DNA of 64,000 nucleotides, from contig SAAB01000009.1 in NCBI GenBank assembly GCA_009929615.1, positions 20,617-84,616 on the forward strand. The letters are read 5' to 3'. Position 1 is the first letter of the stretch, and the number at the start of each line of letters is the position of its first letter. Shown here piece after piece: positions 52,734-61,475 of the stretch. This DNA is from Clostridia bacterium (GTDB lineage Bacteria; Bacillota; Clostridia; Lachnospirales; Lachnospiraceae). The position numbers and the translations under genes are program-made. The notes beneath the pieces were generated by a model. It searched no databases and was not told the origin of the DNA. It saw nothing but the letters and a program-made list of their open reading frames with translations.

Positions 52734-53582
52734 ATGGGTATGGATGAAGGTAATCCCTTGATAAGAACTTTAGGGAGATTATTCCGGGGAGATTCCGATA
52801 AACAAAAACAGGAAGATAAGATGGAAGAGGAAATCATTCAGATTGTCAGCGAGGGTCATGAGCAGGGGGCAATTGACGCTCAGGAAGCTAAGATGATTAG
52901 CAATATTATGGAATTTGATGATAAGATGGCCTCGGATGTTATGAATCACAGAAAAAATCTGGTTGCTTTTGATGTTGAAATGCCATTGCGGGAAATTGCG
53001 AAAAATATGGCCGATGGCCAGTACTCACGTTATCCAATTTATGAAAATGATGTAGATAATATTGTGGGTATTTTACATATCAAAGATGTTTTGAAATCTT
53101 TGCTGGCATGTCCTGAAGGTAAGGCTGTCAGGGAGATTATGCGTCAGCCTTATTTTGTTCCGGAAACCCAGAATATCAGCCGACTGTTCAGAGAGATGAA
53201 GAACAATTCGCATCATCTGGCCATCGTCATCGACGAATATGGACAGACTGCCGGTGTTATTTCCATGGAAGATATTCTTGAGGAGATTGTAGGAAATATT
53301 CTGGATGAATATGATGTAGATGAGCATTTTATCCAGGAACTGGGTAATCAAATTTATTTAATGAAGGGTCTGACAGAGCTTTCTGATGTGGAGGATGTCT
53401 TAGATATTGAATTTGATGATGATTTTGAAACTCTGAATGGTTTTTTGATTGCCAGACTGGAACATATACCTGCAGAGGATGAAGAAGCCAGCGTTTCCTA
53501 TCGGGGCTATCATTTTCAAATTATCAGAGTGGAAGATAATACCATTGATATGGTAAAAGTCACACCGGAGGATAAGGATTAA
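52734..53582 (+). CDS. CorC/HlyC-type CBS-domain protein without membrane part
   Basis: 282 residues: two CBS motifs (residues about 65-185; DVEMPLREIAKNMADGQYSRYPIYE; HLAIVIDEYGQTAGVIS; DILEEIVGNI) and a C-terminal CorC_HlyC domain (about 200-278). The usual N-terminal DUF21/CNNM membrane domain is missing, so this is a soluble form. It may bind nucleotide and regulate ion transport. AAGGAGAAG precedes the ATG. It lies in the mazF transcript direction, 25 bases downstream. Confidence 0.88.
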   Translation: MGMDEGNPLIRTLGRLFRGDSDKQKQEDKMEEEIIQIVSEGHEQGAIDAQEAKMISNIMEFDDKMASDVMNHRKNLVAFDVEMPLREIAKNMADGQYSRYPIYENDVDNIVGILHIKDVLKSLLACPEGKAVREIMRQPYFVPETQNISRLFREMKNNSHHLAIVIDEYGQTAGVISMEDILEEIVGNILDEYDVDEHFIQELGNQIYLMKGLTELSDVEDVLDIEFDDDFETLNGFLIARLEHIPAEDEEASVSYRGYHFQIIRVEDNTIDMVKVTPEDKD

Positions 53583-53632
53583 AAACAATTATTAAATCCT
53601 TAAAGATAAGTCTGGTTGTTTTTTCGCAGGGG

Positions 53633-54904
53633 ATGCTGGCACAGATTTTAAGTGCGATTGCCTCATTTCTTGTAAGAGACAGCAGTCCCTATGCCCAGGA
53701 AGCGGTAGCTGTTTCCAATAAAGTTTTTTTCCTCCTGAGTCTGTTGATTATCGGCATCAGCAATGGGGCATGTGTATTAATTGCTCATTACTGGGGGAAA
53801 GAGGATACGGCGGGAGTTCGTAAGACACTGGGAATAACACTTATTCTCAGCGTGCTGATTGCGGGGATTTTTTCGGTTTTTTCAATTGGATATTCACGCG
53901 AACTTATCAGTCTCTTTATGCATACGGACAGTGATGTGATGCTGGCATCAAGATATCTTGCTATACTTTCTATAAGTTTTGTTCTTTATGGTGTGTGTCA
54001 GACTTATGCACTTTTTTACCGGGCGGTTGGCAAAGGCCCGACGATGCTGAGAATTACGGGTATAATTACACTATTTAACATCGGGATGGACTTGCTTTTG
54101 CTCAAAGGTTTTGGGCCGATTCCATCGGTAGGTATTCTTGGCATTGCCTGGGCGGTACTGGTTACCCGGATTTTAGAAGTGGTTCTGATTCTCATCGATG
54201 ATTACAGAAAAGAAGGACCGGCTCATGCCTCACTTAAAGAACTGGTGGCTTATGATAAAGGGTTTTTAAAAAACTATGGAAAAAATGTATGGAATATCTT
54301 TTTAAATTCAGCAGTAGTCATGATAGCAAATTTCATATTTTCAACGGCGTATGCTAATATATCGCAGATCATGGTTATTACCATGTCCTTGTTTCATCCC
54401 TTGGAACAGATTGTCTTTGCGTTAGTCGAAGGGTGTTCAGCGTCGGCATCTATCGTTATGGGGCATACCATGGGGGCGATGCAGATGGATAGGGCTAAAC
54501 GGTATGCAAGAAATTATCTTCGGGTGAATTTTCTTATCGGTATAGTTCTGGCCGGCGTCATTTTTCTTTTGGCTTCTCCGGCAAGCCATTTATTTACAAC
54601 GACAGAAGCGATTGCATCCGATATGAAGGACTGTTTTTATGTACTGTGTTTCTTTGTGCCGGTGAAACTGTTAAATGCGACAATTAGTGACGGTATTTTA
54701 AAGACAGGCGGCGATTCTGCTTTTAATGCCCTCAATAATTTCCTTGGATTTATTTTCTGTCTGCCCTTCTGCCTGCTGGGTATGGCAGTAGGACTTCCTG
54801 CCCATTGGATTTATCTGCTGTTTATGATGGGCGAAGTATTAAAACTGGGATTTAATATAACCCGGTATTTTTCGGGAAAATGGCTCCAGACTCTGGTAGA
54901 ATAG
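53633..54904 (+). CDS. MATE-family efflux transporter
   Basis: 423 residues from the first ATG, with about 11-12 membrane segments and the double-repeat layout of MATE exporters; they use Na+ or H+ gradients to expel drugs or metabolites. The frame is open for 19 codons before the ATG (back to a stop at 53573-53575), and the encoded KSLKISLVVFSQ looks like the front half of the first membrane segment, so translation may begin upstream at a rare start such as ATT 53588. The ATG has no proper ribosome site. Substrate unknown. Confidence 0.85.
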   Translation: MLAQILSAIASFLVRDSSPYAQEAVAVSNKVFFLLSLLIIGISNGACVLIAHYWGKEDTAGVRKTLGITLILSVLIAGIFSVFSIGYSRELISLFMHTDSDVMLASRYLAILSISFVLYGVCQTYALFYRAVGKGPTMLRITGIITLFNIGMDLLLLKGFGPIPSVGILGIAWAVLVTRILEVVLILIDDYRKEGPAHASLKELVAYDKGFLKNYGKNVWNIFLNSAVVMIANFIFSTAYANISQIMVITMSLFHPLEQIVFALVEGCSASASIVMGHTMGAMQMDRAKRYARNYLRVNFLIGIVLAGVIFLLASPASHLFTTTEAIASDMKDCFYVLCFFVPVKLLNATISDGILKTGGDSAFNALNNFLGFIFCLPFCLLGMAVGLPAHWIYLLFMMGEVLKLGFNITRYFSGKWLQTLVE

Positions 54905-54921
54905 ATTGGTTAAAACAGAAC

Positions 54922-54950
54922 TTGCAAGATTAGTTCAGGAATGGTAAAAT
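54922..54950 (+). promoter_or_regulatory. Promoter of yebC
   Basis: TTGCAA and TAAAAT with 17 bases spacing, 46 bases before the start. Confidence 0.6.
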
Positions 54951-54996
54951 ATTAAAGTTAATAACGAATATGAAATAAAAGATAAGGAGTGTTATT

Positions 54997-55725
54997 ATGT
55001 CAGGACATTCAAAGTTCGCCAACATAAAACATAAAAAAGAGAGAAACGATGCTGCAAAGGGCAAGATTTTTACAATTATCGGCCGTGAAATTGCCGTAGC
55101 TGTAAAAGATGGTGGTGCTGACCCAGCGAATAACAGTCGTCTGAGAGATGTTATTGCCAAAGCCAAAGCAAACAATATGCCGAATGATACCATCGAAAGA
55201 GGTATTAAAAAGGCAGCAGGTGACGATGGCTCTGTAAATTATGAAACAGTTACATATGAAGGATATGGACCAAGCGGTATCGCTATTATCGTTGAAACAC
55301 TGACAGATAATCGTAACCGTACAGCTTCTAATGTCCGTAACGCTTTTACAAAGGGCGGCGGTTCTGTTGGAACTATGGGCTGTGTATCTTTTATGTTTGA
55401 TAAAAAAGGTCTGATTATTGTCGATAAAGAAGAATGTGACATGGATGCAGACGATCTGATGATGATTGCTCTGGATGCCGGTGCAGAAGATTTTTCTGAT
55501 GAAGAAGACAGCTATGAAATCACGACAGTACCTGAAGATTTCAGTGCAGTTCGTGAAGGCCTTGAAAAGGAAGGAATTCCTATGGCATCTGCTGAAGTGA
55601 CAATGCTTCCACAGACATGGGGCAACCTTACCGATGAAGATGATATTAAAAAGATGAATCGTATACTGGACCTTCTCGACGAGGATGATGATGTTCAGTA
55701 TGTCTATCACAATTGGGATGAATAA
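54997..55725 (+). CDS. YebC/PmpR family protein (TACO1-like)
   Basis: 242 residues, the typical YebC length. [13 protein letters not shown] at residues 2-14 is the family signature; later [13 protein letters not shown] near 105. YebC members act as translation helpers or DNA-binding regulators; recent work on homologues points to easing ribosome stalling. AAGGAGTG precedes the ATG. Usually unlinked to the genes it affects. A strong terminator separates it from proC. Confidence 0.93.
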   Translation: MSGHSKFANIKHKKERNDAAKGKIFTIIGREIAVAVKDGGADPANNSRLRDVIAKAKANNMPNDTIERGIKKAAGDDGSVNYETVTYEGYGPSGIAIIVETLTDNRNRTASNVRNAFTKGGGSVGTMGCVSFMFDKKGLIIVDKEECDMDADDLMMIALDAGAEDFSDEEDSYEITTVPEDFSAVREGLEKEGIPMASAEVTMLPQTWGNLTDEDDIKKMNRILDLLDEDDDVQYVYHNWDE

Positions 55726-55730
55726 TAAAA

Positions 55731-55763
55731 AAGGACATTTGAAGCGATTCAAGTGTCCTTTTA
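55731..55763 (+). terminator. Terminator between yebC and proC
   Basis: AAGGACATTTGAA and TTCAAGTGTCCTT form a 13-pair stem with a 4-base loop, followed by TTTT. Confidence 0.85.
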
Positions 55764-55784
55764 TTGATTAAAGGAGAGTACACT

Positions 55785-56579
55785 ATGAAGAAAATTGGTT
55801 TTATAGGTATGGGAAATATGGGACAGGCTATGCTAAAAGGCTGTTTGAATGTATTTAAGGCAGAAGATTTACTTTTCACAGCACTGTTGGAGAAGGACTG
55901 TCAGGCAGTCAGCGAAAAAACAGGTGTGGAATATGTGATGGACAGTCTCAAATGTGCAGAGGCTGTTAAATACGTTGTGCTTGCAATTAAACCACAGGTA
56001 TATCCAACTGTGCTTGCAGAGCTTCAGGGAAAGATTAAACCGGAGCAGGTTGTGATTTCAATTGCACCAAGCTATTCGATTGCCCAGGTAAAAGCAGGGC
56101 TTGGTGAAGGAGTCCGGGTTGTACGTGCGATGCCAAACACGCCGGCTATGGTTGGCGAAGGCATGAGTGGTGTATGTTTTTCAGAAGACAATTATACAGA
56201 TGACGAGAAAGTGATGGTTCAGAACTTTTTCTCTGCCTTTGGCAAGATGGAAGTTGTTCCTGAAAGCCTGATTAATGCAGTTACTGCAGCCAGCGGAAGT
56301 TCACCGGCCTTTGTTTATATGTTTATAGAAGCTTTGGCGGATGGTGCTGTTAAATTTGGAATGCCAAGAGATAAAGCTTATGTCTTTGCTGCACAGGCTG
56401 TTATGGGCTCCGCTAAAATGGTTCTGGAAACGGGAGAACATCCGGGTAAATTAAAAGACAACGTATGCTCACCGGGTGGAACGACGATTGACGGTGTTGC
56501 TGTTCTGGAAGAACGGGGATTTCGAAGTGCGATTATCGAGGCAGCTTCAGCTGTTTATGATAAATGTAATAACATGTAG
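55785..56579 (+). CDS. proC: Pyrroline-5-carboxylate reductase
   Basis: 264 residues from ATG 55785. GFIGMGNMGQAML (residues 4-16) is the dinucleotide-binding motif; the C-terminal catalytic domain has AVTAASGSSPAFVYMFIEALADGAV and DNVCSPGGTTIDGVAVLE, the ProC signature. It reduces pyrroline-5-carboxylate to proline with NADPH. AAAGGAGAG precedes the start. It lies before the NUDIX gene in the same direction, with a gap of 12 bases. Confidence 0.96.
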   Translation: MKKIGFIGMGNMGQAMLKGCLNVFKAEDLLFTALLEKDCQAVSEKTGVEYVMDSLKCAEAVKYVVLAIKPQVYPTVLAELQGKIKPEQVVISIAPSYSIAQVKAGLGEGVRVVRAMPNTPAMVGEGMSGVCFSEDNYTDDEKVMVQNFFSAFGKMEVVPESLINAVTAASGSSPAFVYMFIEALADGAVKFGMPRDKAYVFAAQAVMGSAKMVLETGEHPGKLKDNVCSPGGTTIDGVAVLEERGFRSAIIEAASAVYDKCNNM

Positions 56580-56591
56580 GAAGGTCTGCAA

Positions 56592-57134
56592 ATGGAAGAA
56601 TATAAACGTATTAAAAGAGAACTGGTGCATCACGGTGTGGTTGTAGATTTTTATAAAGATACAATGAAAGTGCCAAATGGTAATGAGGCAGTCTGGGATT
56701 TGGTATCCCATAAAGGTGCGGCAGCTGTCGTGGCGGTCAGAGCAGACGGAAGTTTGTTTATGGTTCGTCAATATCGAAATCCTCTGGAGCGAATAACGCT
56801 GGAGCTTCCGGCAGGAGGGCTAAATTCCCGCGAAGAGCCGCCGGAAGTCTGTGCCCGCAGGGAATTGGAAGAGGAGACGGGATACAAGGCCGGAAAGCTA
56901 GAACATTTAATGGACATTTTTACAACAGTTGCCTTCTGCGACGAAAAGATATTGATTTATGTTGCTACGGATTTAAAGCCTTCAAAACAGAATCTGGATG
57001 ATGATGAATTTCTGGATGTATTGACCTATCCGATAGAAACTCTGATTGAGATGATTTACAAAGGTGAAATACAGGACAGCAAGACGATTTGCGGTTTGAT
57101 GGCTTATTACCAGAAGTATTGTATAAGTAAATAG
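56592..57134 (+). CDS. NUDIX hydrolase, ADP-ribose pyrophosphatase type
   Basis: 180 residues. The NUDIX box runs from GGLNSREEPPEV to RRELEEETGYKAG (about residues 75-97) in an MDIFTTVAFCDE context typical of NudF-like ADP-ribose pyrophosphatases. It splits ADP-ribose into AMP and ribose-5-phosphate. It begins 12 bases after proC, with AGGAAGG as ribosome site. In Bacillus nudF is also in the spoIIM-xerD neighbourhood, as here. Confidence 0.9.
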   Translation: MEEYKRIKRELVHHGVVVDFYKDTMKVPNGNEAVWDLVSHKGAAAVVAVRADGSLFMVRQYRNPLERITLELPAGGLNSREEPPEVCARRELEEETGYKAGKLEHLMDIFTTVAFCDEKILIYVATDLKPSKQNLDDDEFLDVLTYPIETLIEMIYKGEIQDSKTICGLMAYYQKYCISK

Positions 57135-57211
57135 TTTGAGTATTAAATCCCCCGGCAGGTTCATATAATCATTTATAGAACAGGTCAGGGGATGATTTTA
57201 TTTTTAGAAAT

Positions 57212-57751
57212 ATGAATAAAAGAAGGGTATGGGCGTTTATTGTCCTGCTTGGCGTTATTATCGGAACAATTCTTTTAAATCTATCCCTGAGCTTTTATGG
57301 GACAGCCCTTAAAGAGCAGATGGAGCAGTTTCACCGGATGGCAAGAAATCAGTTGGAACCGGGAACAAGGTTATTTCTGAGAATATGTTTCTATCGTTTG
57401 GGTGCATCGCTGATTTTATTTTTCTGTATTCGCTTTATGGGAAATTACTATGTCTTTTATCCATTTGTGATGATTCTGAGTATAGGTTTTGGTTACACTT
57501 TGTCCCTGCTTAGTTTTTGCTATGGGTTTAAAGGCATAATTTATATGTTCGCCTACTTATGTCCACAGTATTTTATTTATATACCACTGATGATTGGAAT
57601 TTTGAGAGAAGCCTCATCCCAAATGGACAGGGTATTTTTGCCAAATATGAGGCGGACTGTGGTGATTTTCACTATTATTTTCCTCGGATGTGGGGCTGAA
57701 AGCTATATTAATCCTTGGATTTTGAAAATTATTTTAAAAAATTTCAGGTGA
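57212..57751 (+). CDS. spoIIM: SpoIIM-like membrane protein
   Basis: 179 residues with about five membrane segments (around residues 8-28, 62-78, 82-105, 110-130 and 150-170). Size and position between NUDIX and xerD genes match spoIIM (stage II sporulation protein M), part of the DMP engulfment machinery with SpoIID and SpoIIP. The MNKRR and FYGTALKEQMEQF segments fit the family. Sequence conservation is modest, so the call depends on context as well. Confidence 0.72.
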   Translation: MNKRRVWAFIVLLGVIIGTILLNLSLSFYGTALKEQMEQFHRMARNQLEPGTRLFLRICFYRLGASLILFFCIRFMGNYYVFYPFVMILSIGFGYTLSLLSFCYGFKGIIYMFAYLCPQYFIYIPLMIGILREASSQMDRVFLPNMRRTVVIFTIIFLGCGAESYINPWILKIILKNFR

Positions 57752-57852
57752 GAAGAATCAATATATGGTAACTAACACTATGTAAACCAACATCATCTTG
57801 TATTTTGTTACAAAATCGTGAAAACACGTAACATTTATGTAAAAAAATCTGT

Positions 57853-57881
57853 TTGCTTTTCTGAAGAATTGTGATTATAAT
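57853..57881 (+). promoter_or_regulatory. Promoter of xerD
   Basis: TTGCTT and TATAAT with 17 bases spacing, 35 bases before the start. Confidence 0.75.
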
Positions 57882-57916
57882 AGGGATAGTGATTACACAA
57901 ATGAGGGTGACAAAAG

Positions 57917-58801
57917 ATGTACGAGTTGATTGAAGAATTTGTCGTTTATCTGACAGATGTTAAAAAGTCCTCGGCCAATACAGTAATGTCTTATCGGCGG
58001 GACTTAGTAAAATTTAATAAATTTATAGAGGATCAGAGGATAACCGATGTTCGGAAGATTAATTCAACCAATCTGAATTCATATATGCTGTATATGGAGA
58101 GAGAACAGTTTGCTACATCGACTATTTCTCGGAATATTGCAACATTAAAAGCCTTTTTTGGATATTTATCCAGAGAAGGAATCGTTGTTGAAGACCCGAC
58201 GAGTCAGCTGAAGGCACCGAAGATAGAGAAGAAGATGCCAGAGGTTTTGACGACGAGGGAAGTAGATTTGCTTTTGAGCCAACCTCTGCCGAATACGAAT
58301 AAGGGCATTCGGGACAGGGCTATGCTGGAATTACTCTATGCGACAGGCATTCGTGTCAGTGAGTTGATTTCTTTGAAATTATCCGATGTGAATCTGAATG
58401 GAGCCTATATTCATTGTCAGGATTTGAATAAGGAGCGTTTTATTCCTTTTGGTAACGTTGCAAAGAATGCATTGAGAATTTATATACGGGAAGCCCGTAT
58501 GAAGATGGTTGGTAATGATAAAGAAGATATTCTTTTTACCAATTGTAACGGAACAGCCATGAGCCGCCAGGGCTTTTGGAAATTATTGAAAAAGTATGCT
58601 AAGAATGCTGGAATCCAGGCGGATATTACGCCTCACACCCTGCGTCATTCCTTTGCAGCCCATCTGGTTGCGAATGGAGCGGATTTACGTTCGGTACAGG
58701 AGATGCTTGGACACTCGGATATTTCAACAACCCAGATATATGCAAGAATGAATAATCAGCGGATTAAAGATGTGTATGCGAAAGCACATCCCCGTGCTTA
58801 A
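57917..58801 (+). CDS. xerD: Tyrosine recombinase XerD
   Basis: 294 residues. The SAM-like N-terminal core-binding domain (residues 1-85) precedes the catalytic domain with R146 (ATGIRVSEL), K172, H240/R243 (HTLRHSFAAHL), H266 (GHSDISTT) and nucleophile Y275. Size and sequence type are those of chromosomal XerD, which resolves chromosome dimers at dif with XerC. It is not a phage integrase: it is next to spoIIM as in Bacillus and is not at an att site. GAGGGTG precedes the ATG. Confidence 0.95.
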   Translation: MYELIEEFVVYLTDVKKSSANTVMSYRRDLVKFNKFIEDQRITDVRKINSTNLNSYMLYMEREQFATSTISRNIATLKAFFGYLSREGIVVEDPTSQLKAPKIEKKMPEVLTTREVDLLLSQPLPNTNKGIRDRAMLELLYATGIRVSELISLKLSDVNLNGAYIHCQDLNKERFIPFGNVAKNALRIYIREARMKMVGNDKEDILFTNCNGTAMSRQGFWKLLKKYAKNAGIQADITPHTLRHSFAAHLVANGADLRSVQEMLGHSDISTTQIYARMNNQRIKDVYAKAHPRA

Positions 58802-58810
58802 ATATTAAAA

Positions 58811-58870
58811 AAGAACCTGTTGTTTTTTGAAAGCCTTTACAGCTTCCGATAAACAACAGGTTCTTTTTAA
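58811..58870 (+). terminator. Bidirectional terminator after xerD
   Basis: AAGAACCTGTTGTTT and AAACAACAGGTTCTT form a 15-pair stem with a 25-base loop that contains a small AAGC/GCTT stem, followed by TTT. Confidence 0.85.
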
Positions 58871-59905
58871 TTAGCAGCGTTCTGCAATTTCATATAAAAG
58901 TGCTTCGGAATCTTCCCAGCCAAGACATGGGTCAGTAATGGATTTGCCATAAACATGATTCTCGCAGCCGATTTTCTGAGTTCCTTCGACTAAGTAGCTT
59001 TCAATCATGACACCTTTTACTAAATTGCGGATATCATTGGAGAGAGAACGGCTATGAAGGACTTCTTTAACAATTCGAATCTGTTCCTTGAACTGTTTGT
59101 CAGAATTGGAATGGTTGGCATCAACAATGGCTGCAGGATTCTTTAAATTACGAGCTGCATACATCTCGTTCAGTTTCATGATGTCTTCGTAGTGATAGTT
59201 CGGACGGGAACGACTGTATTTATTTACAGAACCACGAAGAATTGTATGAGCATAAGGATTACCGTCGGTAGTCACATCCCATCCTCTGTAAATGAAGTTG
59301 TGGCTTGCCTGAGCTGCAACAACAGAGTTGAGCATTACAGAAAAATCACCACTGGTAGGATTCTTCATACCTGCTGGCACATCAAAACCGCTGGTGACAA
59401 GACGATGCTGCTGGTCTTCAACAGAACGGGCACCGATAGCTACATAGGATAAAATATCTGAAAGATACCAATAATTCTCCGGATAGAGCATCTCATCAGC
59501 AATAGGCATACCATAAGTTTCTAAAGCATGCATATGAAGCTGGCGGATAGCGATGATTCCCTGAAGTAAATCGGGTGCTTTTTCAGGGTCTGGCTGATGC
59601 AGCATACCTTTATAACCTTCGCCGGTTGTACGGGGCTTATTCGTATAAATACGAGGTACAATAATAACCTTGTCTTTAATCTTTTCCTGAACTCTGGTCA
59701 ATCTTTCGATATATTCATAAACGGAATCTTTATTATCTGCAGAACATGGACCGATAATAGCTAAGAATTTATCGGACTTTCCTGTGATAACATCGATAAT
59801 CTGCTGGTCAAGTTCTTTCTTTCTGGCTGCTGTAGCAGCATTGACTGGATACAGTTCCTTGATTTCTTTTGGAACCGGTAATTTCATTTTAAAATCAAAT
59901 CCCAT
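58871..59905 (-). CDS. aroF: 3-deoxy-7-phosphoheptulonate synthase (DAHP synthase)
   Basis: 344 residues, class I (AroFGH-type) length. GPCSADNKDSVYEYIERL near residue 52 and PRTTGEGYKGM near 91 mark the active site, with GARSVEDQQHR near 157 and VDANHSNSDKQ near 263. It joins PEP and erythrose-4-phosphate to start aromatic amino-acid synthesis. There is no ACT or chorismate mutase domain, so feedback control must come from residues within the barrel. The aro subtype letter is uncertain. A minus-strand TTGACA-TATAAT promoter lies upstream. Confidence 0.94.
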   Translation of the reverse strand: MGFDFKMKLPVPKEIKELYPVNAATAARKKELDQQIIDVITGKSDKFLAIIGPCSADNKDSVYEYIERLTRVQEKIKDKVIIVPRIYTNKPRTTGEGYKGMLHQPDPEKAPDLLQGIIAIRQLHMHALETYGMPIADEMLYPENYWYLSDILSYVAIGARSVEDQQHRLVTSGFDVPAGMKNPTSGDFSVMLNSVVAAQASHNFIYRGWDVTTDGNPYAHTILRGSVNKYSRSRPNYHYEDIMKLNEMYAARNLKNPAAIVDANHSNSDKQFKEQIRIVKEVLHSRSLSNDIRNLVKGVMIESYLVEGTQKIGCENHVYGKSITDPCLGWEDSEALLYEIAERC

Positions 59906-59954
59906 TTTTTTCTTTCTCCTTATGTGAATAAAACGTAATGTCTACTGACTGTTT

Positions 59955-59983
59955 ATTATAATACAATGATTTTTGAATGTCAA
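59955..59983 (-). promoter_or_regulatory. Promoter of the DAHP synthase gene
   Basis: On the minus strand TTGACA (59978-59983) and TATAAT (59955-59960) with 17 bases spacing, a consensus sigma-A promoter. Confidence 0.85.
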
Positions 59984-60064
59984 AAGGACTTGCATTATAA
60001 ATGGAAAATAGGTACAATAAAAAGAGTTTGTTGGAATAAATATGTAAAGGAAACAGGAAAAAAG

Positions 60065-60682
60065 ATGAATATTGTAATCGAAGCAGGAGCGATTTTATTA
60101 GCTTCCGCTCTGGCAATGATTCTACATGAATTGCCAAAATCTATTGTTTATATATTGACGGGACGTCATTGCCGGGCAGGCGATAGACGGCGTATTTTCC
60201 AGTTTCACCGTTACATTGACCCGGTGGGCTGGATTCTTTTTCTTACCTGTCATGCGGGATGCAGTAAGCCCTATCCCTATCGCCTTAAGGAAAAGGATAC
60301 GAATATAGCGATTGGCCTGACGGGCTTTTTGTCCCTGGGAGTTATGATTATGGGGGGATATGCCCTTTATTATTTGAAGGTACTTCAGCTGCCGATGACA
60401 GCGGGATGGAATCCGGATGGCGTGTTAATGCAGTTTACGGTTCAGACCAGCTGGTATTTTATTTATGCGAGCATGGTGCTGTTAATTGTCAATTTAATAC
60501 CCCTTATTTCTTCAGATATTTCATTACTGATTATTGCATTTTCGCCTAAGAGATTAATATCCCTTTTAAAGAACGATACGGTAATTAAAGCGATTCTTAT
60601 TCTGTGTATTGTTTTCGGGTGGATTTCAGCACTGGCACTGCAGGGAATCAGCGGGTTAGACCATTTATTCCATTTTGTATAG
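60065..60682 (+). CDS. Degenerate M50-like membrane protein
   Basis: 205 residues from ATG 60065 (GGAAACAGG upstream). It has about five membrane segments and the layout of a site-2 protease (M50B), but key residues are changed: the HExxH motif reads HELPK (residues about 20-24), the GWxKP loop reads GCSKPYPY, and NLIP...LD is NLIPLISSD. Zinc chemistry is therefore doubtful. M50 proteases often precede scpA-scpB in Clostridia, as here. It may be a non-catalytic binder or chaperone. Confidence 0.65.
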   Translation: MNIVIEAGAILLASALAMILHELPKSIVYILTGRHCRAGDRRRIFQFHRYIDPVGWILFLTCHAGCSKPYPYRLKEKDTNIAIGLTGFLSLGVMIMGGYALYYLKVLQLPMTAGWNPDGVLMQFTVQTSWYFIYASMVLLIVNLIPLISSDISLLIIAFSPKRLISLLKNDTVIKAILILCIVFGWISALALQGISGLDHLFHFV

Positions 60683-60690
60683 GAGGTACT

Positions 60691-61473
60691 ATGTCACTTT
60701 CGGTTAAACTTCAGGTGTTTGAAGGGCCTTTGGATTTGCTGCTTCATCTGATTGATATTAATAAAATTGATATATATGATATTCCCATTTCCCTGGTGAC
60801 AGATCAGTATCTGGATTACATCCGGCAGATGCAGGAGCTGGATATGGATGTGATGAGTGAGTTCCTTGTCATGGCAGCGACACTGCTGCGAATCAAATCC
60901 AAGATGCTTCTTCCGGTAGAACCAAAGGAAGAAGAAGATGGCGAAGACCCAAGAGATGAGCTGGTTGAACGTCTTTTGGAACATAAAATGTACAAGTATA
61001 TGGCACAGGAGTTGAAGGATAAGCAGCTTGATGCTTCAAAGTCTATGTTTAAAGGACGGACGCTGCCGCCGGATATGGTTTATGTAGAGCCAAAGGTGGA
61101 TTTAGATGAACTGGTAGGGGACCTAGACTTTAAAAAGCTTCATCAGATTTTTCTGGATGTTTTGAAACGGCAGGAGGATAAGATGGATCCTATTCGAAGC
61201 CGGTATGGCCAGATTGAGCAGGAAGAAGTCAGCCTGTCAGACCGGATGGATGACCTTGGAGATTATGGACGTAAGTATCGAAGGTTCAGCTTCAGACAGA
61301 TTTTATCCAAGGGCAGAAGCAAGACCTATGTCATCGTATCATTTCTGGCTATTTTAGAGCTTATGAAGAGTGGGATGATAGCGATATGTCAGGAAGAGAC
61401 CTTTGGAGATATTGAGATTGAAATGACGGGAGAAGGAACGATGCCCGAAGAAATAAGTTTTGAAGGAGTATGA
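60691..61473 (+). CDS. scpA: Segregation and condensation protein A
   Basis: 261 residues from ATG 60691, 4 bases after AGGAGGT. The N-terminal VFEGPLDLLLHLIDINKIDIYDIPI is the kleisin signature and SKMLLPVE lies near residue 69; the C-terminal winged helix (TYVIVSFLAILELMKSGMI) is near 215-240. ScpA links the two SMC heads in condensin and helps separate chromosomes. The gene lies directly before scpB, with stop/start overlap region. Confidence 0.95.
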   Translation: MSLSVKLQVFEGPLDLLLHLIDINKIDIYDIPISLVTDQYLDYIRQMQELDMDVMSEFLVMAATLLRIKSKMLLPVEPKEEEDGEDPRDELVERLLEHKMYKYMAQELKDKQLDASKSMFKGRTLPPDMVYVEPKVDLDELVGDLDFKKLHQIFLDVLKRQEDKMDPIRSRYGQIEQEEVSLSDRMDDLGDYGRKYRRFSFRQILSKGRSKTYVIVSFLAILELMKSGMIAICQEETFGDIEIEMTGEGTMPEEISFEGV

Positions 61474-61475
61474 TT

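Noticed and set aside
55009..55752. Long minus-strand frame opposite yebC
   Set aside because: yebC is a clear conserved gene; the antisense product is rich in Cys, His and Ile runs typical of shadow frames.
57917..58801. Phage integrase
   Set aside because: Sequence type, size and spoIIM neighbourhood fit chromosomal XerD, and no phage genes are near it.
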